From assembly GCA_949283125.1 (NCBI GenBank), contig CASDRK010000018.1, positions 62,001-126,000 of the forward strand: DNA of 64,000 bases, read 5' to 3'. The position numbers were made by a program, and so were the translations under genes. The notes below the pieces were generated by a model. It ran no database searches. It saw nothing but the letters and a program-made list of their open reading frames with translations, and was not told the DNA's origin. Origin of the DNA: an uncultured Clostridia bacterium (GTDB taxonomy: Bacteria > Bacillota > Clostridia > Christensenellales > Borkfalkiaceae). This document shows, in pieces, positions 33,957-40,775 of this stretch (the first letter of the stretch is position 1; every line of letters begins with the position of its first letter).

Positions 33957-35687
33957 ATGGCAAAAGAAGTAACGTTAACTATAAACGGCATCTCCGTCAC
34001 CGTTCCCGAAGGAACCACCATTCTGGAAGCGGCCCGTAAGGCCCACATAGTAATACCCACCCTGTGCTATCTTAAGGACGTGTCGTGCGTGGGCTCGTGC
34101 CGCATGTGCGTGGTGGAAGCCACCGGCGCGCGCGGACTGGTCGCTGCCTGCGTATATCCCGTCGCGGAGGGCATGGAAGTGCGCACCAATACCGCAAAGT
34201 GCCGCGAAAGCCGCAAAATGACGCTCGAACTGCTCCTTTCAAAGCACAAAAAGAAGTGTCTCTCCTGTGAAAGAAACCACAACTGCGAGCTGCAGAAGCT
34301 CTCGCTCGGCTACGGCGTGGACGAGGACAGATTCCTCGGCGAGGACTTCGTCCTTCCCGTCGACGACTCGGCGCCCTACGTCGTGCGCGATAACGACAAG
34401 TGCATCAACTGCATGCGCTGCGTGGCCGCCTGCCGCAAACAGCACGTAAACGCCATCGGCCCCATCGGCCGCGGCTTCAACGTGCACATAGGTTCGGCCT
34501 TCGACATGCCCCTTGCAGAGTCGGTCTGCGTCGGCTGCGGTCAGTGCATAGTCGCATGCCCCGTCGGCGCCCTCTCCGAACGCTCCACGATAGACGAGGT
34601 GTGGAACGCCTTTGCCGATCCCACCAAAAAGGTGGTGTTCTTCACGGCGCCCTCCGTGCGCGCGACGCTGGGCGAAGCTTTCGACATGCCCATAGGCACC
34701 AACGTCGAAGGCAAAATGGTGGCGGCCATCCGCCGTCTCGGCCCCTGCGAGGTGTTCAACATGGACGTAACGGCCGACCTAACGATAATGGAGGAGGCCT
34801 CCGAACTCATAAACCGCATCAAGACCGGCAAACCCATGCCCATGTTCACGTCCTGCTGCCCCGCGTGGGTCAAGTTCGTCGAACAGCGCTATCCCGAGAT
34901 GATACCCCATCTCTCGACGTGCAAGTCGCCCCAGCAGATGTTCGGCGCGCTGCTTAAAACGTACTGGTGCGAAAAGCATCACATCCGCCCCGAGGATCTT
35001 TATACCGTCTCCGTCATTCCCTGCACGGCCAAAAAGTACGAGTGCCACCGCGAGGAGATGGAGGGCGAAGTCAACGCCGCCATCACCACGCGCGAGCTTG
35101 CCCGCATGATAAAGACGGCCGGCATCGAATTCACCAAGCTGCCCGACGAGGAGTTCGACAATCCCTTCGCCGCGGCCACGGGCGGCGGCGCCATCTTCGG
35201 CGCGACGGGCGGCGTAATGGAAGCAGCCCTGCGCACCGCGGCGCACATGCTCGACGGCAACTTCGAAGTGCTCGATTTCTTTGCCGTCCGCGGCTCCAAT
35301 CCCATAAAGGAGGCCACTTATCTCGTGGCGGGCCACACCCTGAAGGTGGCCGTAGCTTCGGGACTGGAAAACGCCGTGACCATTCTCGAGCAGATAAAGT
35401 CCGGCGAAAAGCAGTATGACTTTGTGGAAATAATGGCCTGCCCCGGCGGCTGCGTCAACGGCGGCGGTCAGCCCACCCTGTCCGACAGCGTGCGCAACAA
35501 TTCCGACATAAGCTTAAAGGACGCGCGCGCGAAAGTGCTCTATCTTTCGGACGGCCACGCGGATATCCGCCGTTCGTCCAATTCCCCGGTCATGGACATG
35601 CTCTACGAAGATTACTTCATCTTCCCCAACAGCCACAAGGCTCACGAGGTGCTGCATACGACCTATAAAGAGGACGAAAGGATTTAA
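33957..35687 (+). CDS. hydA: [FeFe] hydrogenase catalytic subunit
   Basis: A 576-residue enzyme. N-terminal [2Fe-2S] domain (SCVGSCRMCVVEATG), His-ligated cluster region (HKKKCLSCERNHNC), two [4Fe-4S] clusters (CINCMRCVAACRKQ, CVGCGQCIVACPVG) and the H-cluster domain: L1 TSCCPAW (Cys300/301), L2 IPCTAKKYE (Cys356) and L3 EIMACPGGCVNGGGQP (Cys495). The L2 Met of the canonical MPC is Ile here. It produces or oxidises H2 with nuoE/nuoF, likely disposing of fermentation electrons. The ATG at 33957 has GAGGTG six nt upstream; a GTG at 33948 would add three residues. Confidence 0.95.
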   Translation: MAKEVTLTINGISVTVPEGTTILEAARKAHIVIPTLCYLKDVSCVGSCRMCVVEATGARGLVAACVYPVAEGMEVRTNTAKCRESRKMTLELLLSKHKKKCLSCERNHNCELQKLSLGYGVDEDRFLGEDFVLPVDDSAPYVVRDNDKCINCMRCVAACRKQHVNAIGPIGRGFNVHIGSAFDMPLAESVCVGCGQCIVACPVGALSERSTIDEVWNAFADPTKKVVFFTAPSVRATLGEAFDMPIGTNVEGKMVAAIRRLGPCEVFNMDVTADLTIMEEASELINRIKTGKPMPMFTSCCPAWVKFVEQRYPEMIPHLSTCKSPQQMFGALLKTYWCEKHHIRPEDLYTVSVIPCTAKKYECHREEMEGEVNAAITTRELARMIKTAGIEFTKLPDEEFDNPFAAATGGGAIFGATGGVMEAALRTAAHMLDGNFEVLDFFAVRGSNPIKEATYLVAGHTLKVAVASGLENAVTILEQIKSGEKQYDFVEIMACPGGCVNGGGQPTLSDSVRNNSDISLKDARAKVLYLSDGHADIRRSSNSPVMDMLYEDYFIFPNSHKAHEVLHTTYKEDERI

Positions 35688-35701
35688 ATGCTTTCATGTT
35701 T

Positions 35702-35760
35702 GCGCCCGCCTGCGTGCGGGCGCGTTTTTTTGCCGCGGACGGCGACGCCGTCCGCGGCAA
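35702..35760 (+). terminator. Intrinsic terminator and second hairpin after hydA
   Basis: GCGCCCGC (35702-35709) pairs with GCGGGCGC (35716-35723), then seven T (35725-35731). A perfect 14-bp stem follows at 35730-35743/35747-35760. Together they isolate the hydrogenase operon from the next transcript. Confidence 0.88.
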
Positions 35761-35803
35761 AATTTACTTAATAAACCTATGTTAAAATTTTTGCCCCAAA
35801 CGC

Positions 35804-35833
35804 TTGACAGCCGGGCCGCGCATATGATATCAT
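35804..35833 (+). promoter_or_regulatory. Sigma-A promoter of the candidate RNA before the CNNM gene
   Basis: TTGACA 35804-35809, an 18-nt spacer and TATCAT 35828-35833. It starts a transcript near 35840. Confidence 0.65.
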
Positions 35834-35839
35834 AATCGC

Positions 35840-35963
35840 ATAGGAGGATTTAAGCATAGTGGACGACAGCCCAAGTAGCGTGCCCCGACGTGCGTGCATT
35901 TTAATACTTGACTTTGCCGAACATGACTTTTCTGCATCCGGAGCAGAGGGGTTGTGTTTTTTG
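35840..35963 (+). ncRNA. Candidate ~120-nt RNA: sRNA or unknown riboswitch
   Basis: This gap (35688-36056) has no credible ORF. After the promoter at 35804 an RNA of about 120 nt would end at an intrinsic terminator: arm 35921-35935 pairs along 15 positions (with G-U pairs) with 35943-35957, loop ATCCGGA, then six T (35957-35962). The upstream part (35845-35910) contains GACGACAGCCC and GCGTGCCCCGACGT segments that can form small stems. An AGGAGG at 35842-35847 is not followed by a credible ORF. I do not recognise the family. The next gene begins 94 nt after the T-run. Confidence 0.5.
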
Positions 35964-36056
35964 TGTTGTAAAAAAGCAGAAGATAAACAATAATCCACAA
36001 ATTTTCTGTTTCCACCAGCGCGCGCAAAGTTATGCGCGCCTTATGCTGAAATTGTA

Positions 36057-37535
36057 ATGACTGCAGGCGAAATTGTTTTAGCGCTCGTGCTTCAGGTGGT
36101 GCTGATATTTCTCAACGCCATCTTTGCCAGCGCGGAAATCGCGGTTATTTCTGCCAACTCTACCAAAATGGAAAAGCTTGCCGAGGACGGCAACAAGCGC
36201 GCGAAGCGCATATGCCGCCTCACAAAAAACTCTTCCAAATTTCTTTCCACCATTCAGGTCGCCATAACGCTGGCTTCGCTGCTCGGCTCGGCGTTCGCCG
36301 CCGACAGCTTTTCGGAGCCGCTCACAAACGCCATGATAGGCGCGCCCGGCCCCGAAAACAGCCAGTATTATAATGTTGTGAGCACCATAGTGATGATAGT
36401 CATCACGCTCATCCTTTCGTACTTCTCCATAGTATTCGGCGAGCTCGTCCCCAAGCGCATAGCCATGCGCAATGCCGAAAAGCTTTCGCTCATACTCTCC
36501 GGCATACTCACGTTCGTGTCATATGCCTTCGCACCCTTCGTATGGCTGCTCACGGTGTCCGCAAACGGCATTCTCCGTCTCATCGGCATCAAGCCCGAAG
36601 ACTCGGGCGAGGAAGTAACCGAAGAGGAGATCATGCTCATGGCCGAAGCCGGCAGCGAGAAGGGCTCCATCGACGAAAAGGAGAACGAGTTCATTCAGAA
36701 CATCTTCGAATTCAAGGAAAACGACGTGGGCGAAGTGTGCACGCACCGCAAGGACGTGGACTTTTTGTTCGAGCGTGACGATCTCTCCGTGTGGGAGGAG
36801 ACCATCAAGCAGTCCAGCCATACATATTATCCCGTCTGCGGCAAGGACGTGGACGACGTGGTGGGCGTGCTCAACACCAAGATATATTTCCGTCTCAAGG
36901 ACAAATCAAGGGAAAACGTGCGCGCGCAGGCCGTCATGCCCCCCGTGTTCATTTCCGAAACCATGCAGGCAGACGACCTGTTCTACCGCATGAAGACCAC
37001 GCGCGAATACTTTGCCGTGGTGCTTGACGAATACGGCGGCATCAACGGCATAATAACCATACACGACCTCATCGAACTGCTCGTTGGCGACCTGCACGAA
37101 AAGGGCGAAGCCCCCGATTACGAAATCAAAAAGACGGGCGAGGACACGTGGGAAGTCACCGGCCTTGCGCCCTTCGACGAAGTAATCGAGGCGATGGATA
37201 TAAAACTCTCCGAAGAGGAGAAGGCCGAAGACGATTACGAAACCTTCGGCGGCTACGTCTGCGAGATGCTCGGCGAAGTGCCCGACGACGGCACCGCTCC
37301 CGAATGCGAAAACGAGCTTGTAAAGGTACAGGTGCTGCTCGTGGAAGAGCACCGCATCGAAAAGATGCGCATAACCAAAAAGCAAAAGCCTGCCGAATCC
37401 GACGACGAGGACGACGACAAAAAGTTCCGCCTGTTCAGAAAGGACAGGGAGGAAGAGGATAAGGAGCAGGACGCCGCCGAAAAGCAGGACGGCGGCAAAA
37501 CGCCTTCCGAAGTTTCGCCCTCCGGCTCAGACTGA
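36057..37535 (+). CDS. CNNM/CorC-family (hemolysin-like) divalent cation transporter
   Basis: A 492-residue protein. DUF21/CNNM membrane domain with about four helices (residues 1-185, including FASAEIAVISANSTKMEKL and FGELVPKRIAMRN), a linker, paired CBS domains (about 210-345), and a CorC/HlyC C-terminal domain (WEVTGLAPFDEVIEAM). A highly acidic and Lys-rich tail follows (about 440-492). The family moves or senses Mg2+ and related ions. No Shine-Dalgarno is visible before the ATG, and the upstream region holds the candidate terminator-bearing RNA, so cation-responsive leader control is possible. A strong terminator follows. Confidence 0.88.
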   Translation: MTAGEIVLALVLQVVLIFLNAIFASAEIAVISANSTKMEKLAEDGNKRAKRICRLTKNSSKFLSTIQVAITLASLLGSAFAADSFSEPLTNAMIGAPGPENSQYYNVVSTIVMIVITLILSYFSIVFGELVPKRIAMRNAEKLSLILSGILTFVSYAFAPFVWLLTVSANGILRLIGIKPEDSGEEVTEEEIMLMAEAGSEKGSIDEKENEFIQNIFEFKENDVGEVCTHRKDVDFLFERDDLSVWEETIKQSSHTYYPVCGKDVDDVVGVLNTKIYFRLKDKSRENVRAQAVMPPVFISETMQADDLFYRMKTTREYFAVVLDEYGGINGIITIHDLIELLVGDLHEKGEAPDYEIKKTGEDTWEVTGLAPFDEVIEAMDIKLSEEEKAEDDYETFGGYVCEMLGEVPDDGTAPECENELVKVQVLLVEEHRIEKMRITKKQKPAESDDEDDDKKFRLFRKDREEEDKEQDAAEKQDGGKTPSEVSPSGSD

Positions 37536-37574
37536 CGGCGCCGTCGTCCGGCGCTCCGCCGCCCGCAAATAACC

Positions 37575-37610
37575 GGCGCGGACTGCATCTGCAGTCCGCG
37601 CCTTTATTTT
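37575..37610 (+). terminator. Intrinsic terminator after the CNNM gene
   Basis: GGCGCGGACTGCA (37575-37587) pairs perfectly with TGCAGTCCGCGCC (37590-37602); TTTATTTTT follows. Confidence 0.9.
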
Positions 37611-37648
37611 TGTACAGCTTTCAATTTGCCGCGCGCTCCGCCTTCGGC

Positions 37649-38629
37649 TCACGCGGTTATTTCAAAGGGATTTACTTTGCCTTCGCCGAACGCGTTCATG
37701 CTCTTCAGCGCGCACTCCACCATGGCGGAGGTGGCCTCCTCGGTAAAGAAGGCATAGTGCGAGGTGAATATCACGTTGGGGAATTGTTTCAGATAAAATA
37801 TGTCCCGCTTGTCCACTATCCTCGCGCGCAGGTCTATGTGCGCCACGCCGTCCTCGGCCTCGATCGTGTCCAGCCCCGCGCCGCCTACCTTCTGGCTCTC
37901 CAGCGCGGCTATCAGCGCGTCGGTGTCCACAAGTCCGCCGCGCGCGGTGTTTATCAGCAGCACGCCGTCCTTCATCTTCGCTATGGCTGCGGCGTCTATC
38001 ATGTGTCTGTTTTGCGGGGTCAGCGGCACGTGCAGGGTTATTATGTCGCTCTCTTTGTATATCGTGTCGAGGTCGGTCATCTCCGCGCCGTCGGCCGGCT
38101 CTTTGGCAAAGGGATCGTATGCAAGCACGCGGCAGCCGAATCCCTGCAGATTGCCTATCACCGCCCGGCCTATCTTGCCCGCGCCTATTACGCCCACGGT
38201 CAGATTTCTCATCTCCCTGCCGCACATGCCGTCCAGCGAAAAATCGTTCACCAGCGCGCGGCATACCGAAATTTTCGCCTTGCGCAGCAGCATCAGCATC
38301 AGCATTACCGCAAAGTCGGCAACGTTGTAGGGCTCGTAATATGCGTTGCTCACGCGTATTCCGCAGCGCCTGCACGCATCCAGATCTATGTGGTTGAACC
38401 CTACCGTGCGCGTGGCCAGAAATTTCACGCCCAGCCCCGCAAGTCTCTCTATCATGGGTGCGGACAAATCGGAAAATCCCAGCGTGGTCACGCCCTCGCA
38501 GCCCGCTGCGCGGTCAACGTTGCCGGCCGTCAGATTGTCGGCGCACAGCTCAACTTCCAGTCCGTATCGTCCCGCCCTCTCAAAGTCCTTCAGTTCGTAA
38601 TCTTTTACTTCGAACGCGGCTACCTTCAT
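37649..38629 (-). CDS. D-isomer-specific 2-hydroxyacid dehydrogenase (D-lactate dehydrogenase-like)
   Basis: A 326-residue NAD-dependent enzyme. Rossmann motif GVIGAGKIGRAV (about 147-158), catalytic Arg in NTARGGLVDT, the Glu region EAEDGVAHIDL and catalytic His in TSHYAFFTEEA. The fold, length and YEPYNVADFAV segment match D-lactate/D-hydroxyisocaproate dehydrogenases. It likely reduces pyruvate to D-lactate to recycle NADH. Its minus-strand promoter is at 38673-38701 and AAAGGAGAGA precedes the start. The gene is alone between two opposing transcripts. Confidence 0.9.
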   Translation of the reverse strand: MKVAAFEVKDYELKDFERAGRYGLEVELCADNLTAGNVDRAAGCEGVTTLGFSDLSAPMIERLAGLGVKFLATRTVGFNHIDLDACRRCGIRVSNAYYEPYNVADFAVMLMLMLLRKAKISVCRALVNDFSLDGMCGREMRNLTVGVIGAGKIGRAVIGNLQGFGCRVLAYDPFAKEPADGAEMTDLDTIYKESDIITLHVPLTPQNRHMIDAAAIAKMKDGVLLINTARGGLVDTDALIAALESQKVGGAGLDTIEAEDGVAHIDLRARIVDKRDIFYLKQFPNVIFTSHYAFFTEEATSAMVECALKSMNAFGEGKVNPFEITA

Positions 38630-38672
38630 CCTGTCTCTCCTTTATTTTTCATGTATTCAGACGTACGCTCAT

Positions 38673-38701
38673 ACAATACCACTCTCCGCGCGATTTGTCA
38701 A
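38673..38701 (-). promoter_or_regulatory. Sigma-A promoter of the hydroxyacid dehydrogenase gene
   Basis: Read on the minus strand: TTGACA (38701-38696), 17-nt spacer, TATTGT (38678-38673), 44 nt before the start codon at 38629. Confidence 0.78.
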
Positions 38702-38705
38702 TGCC

Positions 38706-38770
38706 CGCGCGTTTTTTTTCGCGCACTGTTGCAATCAGTTGACAATTTAACACGCGCGTTTTTTTTCGCG
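38706..38770 (+). repeat. Direct repeat of CGCGCG-T8-CGCG
   Basis: CGCGCGTTTTTTTTCGCG occurs identically at 38706-38723 and 38753-38770, 47 bp apart, between divergent promoters of the dehydrogenase (minus) and the T-box transcript (plus). Each copy can form a CGCG stem around a T8 loop. Role unknown. Confidence 0.6.
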
Positions 38771-38842
38771 AACGGTTTCGGCTTCCATGCAAAGGCTGCG
38801 CGCCCGTCGGGCGGGCCGTTAAAATTTTTTTGTTTCAAACGT

Positions 38843-38872
38843 TTGACAAATGCCTGCGCCATCGTTTATAAT
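38843..38872 (+). promoter_or_regulatory. Sigma-A promoter of the T-box/trpB transcript
   Basis: TTGACA 38843-38848, an 18-nt spacer, TATAAT 38867-38872; the T-box stem I begins about 20 nt later. Confidence 0.85.
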
Positions 38873-38880
38873 GATTTCAA

Positions 38881-39155
38881 TTTAATAGACTAAATCGGCG
38901 AAGTAAAGAGTAATCTGCAAATGGCGGGCTGTCAAGAGAGTTCCCGGCGGTGGAAAGGGAGCGCCTTCCGCAGATGAATGGGTTACGGAGAGCGGGCGTG
39001 AAGGGGCAAAAAGCCCTGCGTAGCGTCCGACGGGTCTTTCCCGTTACAGAAAGAGGGCATTGTCTGATGCCCGTAAACAAGGCCGCGCTCGCGGTGAAAT
39101 TGGGTGGCAACACGGATATATTCGTCCCAAACGGATATTATCCGTGTGTTTTTTT
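38881..39155 (+). ncRNA. T-box riboswitch, tryptophan specific
   Basis: Stem I shows the loop-E pair AGTA (38909-38912) opposite GAA (38976-38978), bounded by ATCTGC/GCAGAT (38913-38918/38970-38975) above and GTAA/TTAC (38903-38906/38983-38986) below. The specifier next to GAA is TGG (38979-38981), the Trp codon. The T-box bulge in GGGTGGCAAC gives TGGC (39105-39108), complementary to the GCCA end expected of tRNA-Trp. A terminator pairs CACGGATA (39111-39118) with TATCCGTG (39139-39146) before a T-run. Uncharged tRNA-Trp should allow read-through into trpB. Confidence 0.95.
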
Positions 39156-39253
39156 ATACGGAGCTCGCCGTTCCGCCGCCCGTCGGGTTTAGGGCTATTA
39201 AAATATTGCGGTTTGCGGCGCTCGCCGCGGCGGACTAAAGGAGGTAAAACAAA

Positions 39254-40627
39254 ATGTCTGCAAACAAAATCCCCTACAAAATGTATCTTTCCGAAGAGGA
39301 GATGCCCAAAACCTGGCTCAACTTAAAGGCGTTCATGCCCGAAGATCACGCGCCCTTTTTAAATCCCGCCACGGGCAGACCGTGCACGGCGGACGAGCTG
39401 GAGCGTGTGTTCTGCCGCGAATGCGTGGAACAGGAGCTCAACTGCACGGACAGGGAGATAGAGATCCCCGAAGGCATACGCTCTTTTTATGCAAATTTCC
39501 GCCCGTCGCCCCTCGTGCGCGCCTATTTTCTCGAAAAGGCTCTCGATACCCCCGCGGAGATATACTATAAGTTCGAAGGCAACAACACGTCGGGTTCGCA
39601 CAAGCTCAACTCCGCCGTCGCGCAGGCCTACTACGCAAAGCGTCAGGGTCTGAAGTCCGTCACGACCGAAACGGGCGCGGGGCAGTGGGGCACGGCTCTG
39701 GCCATGGCCTGCGCCTTTTACGGGCTGGATCTGCAGGTGTTCATGGTCAAAACTTCCTACGAGCAGAAACCCTACCGCAGGGAAGTCATGCGCACTTACG
39801 GCGCGTCCGTCACGCCCTCGCCCTCGTCCACGACCAGGGCGGGCAGGGATATCCTCGCCCGGTTCCCCGGCACGGGCGGTTCGCTCGGCTGCGCCATAGC
39901 CGAAGCCGTGGAAAGGGCGCTCGATACCCCCGATTGCCGCTATGTACTCGGCTCCGTGCTCGACCACGTCCTGCTTCATCAGACGGTGATAGGGCTGGAG
40001 AGCAAGACAGTCCTCGACAAATACGGCGTCCGTCCCGACGTGGTGATAGGCTGCGTTGGCGGCGGCTCCAACTTCGGCGGGCTCATCGCGCCGTATATGG
40101 CGGAAAAGCTTCAGGGCAAAAACAATATCGACTTCGTCGGCGTCGAGCCGGCAAGCTGTCCTTCCATGTCCCGCGGGCGTTACGCCTACGACTTCTGCGA
40201 CAGCGCAAAGATAACCCCCCTCGCCAAGATGTACACGCTCGGCTGCGGGTTCATGCCCTCGCCCGACCATGCCGGCGGGCTGCGCTACCACGGCATGAGC
40301 CCCGTGGTCTCAAAGCTTTACCACGACGGCTATATGCGCGTTGAAGCGGTAAAGCAGACCCAAGTTTTTGCCGCTGCCGAACGCTTTGCAAAATGCGAAG
40401 GCATACTGCCCGCCCCCGAATCCGCCCATGCGGTCAAGGTCGCCGTGGACGAGGCGATAAAGTGCAGGGAGAGCGGCGAAAGAAAAGTCATCCTCTTCGG
40501 TCTCACCGGAACGGGCTATTTCGATCTCGCCGCCTACAAGTCGTATAACGACGGCACCATGAAGGACTACGTCCCCGACGAGGCCGACCTCGCGCGCGGC
40601 TTTGCAAGCCTGCCAGCCATTGACTGA
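39254..40627 (+). CDS. trpB: Tryptophan synthase beta chain, TrpB2 type
   Basis: A 457-residue PLP enzyme. Schiff-base Lys117 in NNTSGSHKLNSA, TETGAGQWG, and the phosphate loop GCVGGGSNFGG. The greater length (canonical TrpB1 about 395-400) and N-terminal extension (PEDHAPFLNPATG, PSPLVRAYFLEKAL) mark the TrpB2 group, which often lacks a TrpA partner and condenses indole with serine. No trpA is adjacent. The T-box with a Trp specifier directly upstream confirms its role in tryptophan supply. GGAGG lies 12 nt before the ATG. Confidence 0.95.
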   Translation: MSANKIPYKMYLSEEEMPKTWLNLKAFMPEDHAPFLNPATGRPCTADELERVFCRECVEQELNCTDREIEIPEGIRSFYANFRPSPLVRAYFLEKALDTPAEIYYKFEGNNTSGSHKLNSAVAQAYYAKRQGLKSVTTETGAGQWGTALAMACAFYGLDLQVFMVKTSYEQKPYRREVMRTYGASVTPSPSSTTRAGRDILARFPGTGGSLGCAIAEAVERALDTPDCRYVLGSVLDHVLLHQTVIGLESKTVLDKYGVRPDVVIGCVGGGSNFGGLIAPYMAEKLQGKNNIDFVGVEPASCPSMSRGRYAYDFCDSAKITPLAKMYTLGCGFMPSPDHAGGLRYHGMSPVVSKLYHDGYMRVEAVKQTQVFAAAERFAKCEGILPAPESAHAVKVAVDEAIKCRESGERKVILFGLTGTGYFDLAAYKSYNDGTMKDYVPDEADLARGFASLPAID

Positions 40628-40693
40628 CGACGGATACGGCCGTCCGTAACGTAAAATAAATTCACATATTTTGCAAATTCTTTACATTTTGCA

Positions 40694-40722
40694 TTGACTT
40701 GCACTCCGCCCCGTGATAGAAT
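40694..40722 (+). promoter_or_regulatory. Sigma-A promoter of the second SGNH esterase
   Basis: TTGACT 40694-40699, 17-nt spacer, TAGAAT 40717-40722; AAAGGAG lies near 40763 before the ATG at 40776. Confidence 0.75.
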
Positions 40723-40775
40723 ATTCATGCGGGCGGAGTTTCCCTTTGCCTGCTTCTGAAAAAAGGAGAAATGCA

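Noticed and set aside
38724..38752. Rex-type redox operator near the dehydrogenase promoter
   Set aside because: TTGACAATTTAACA is too short and lacks the TTGTTAA-N4-TTAACAA spacing.
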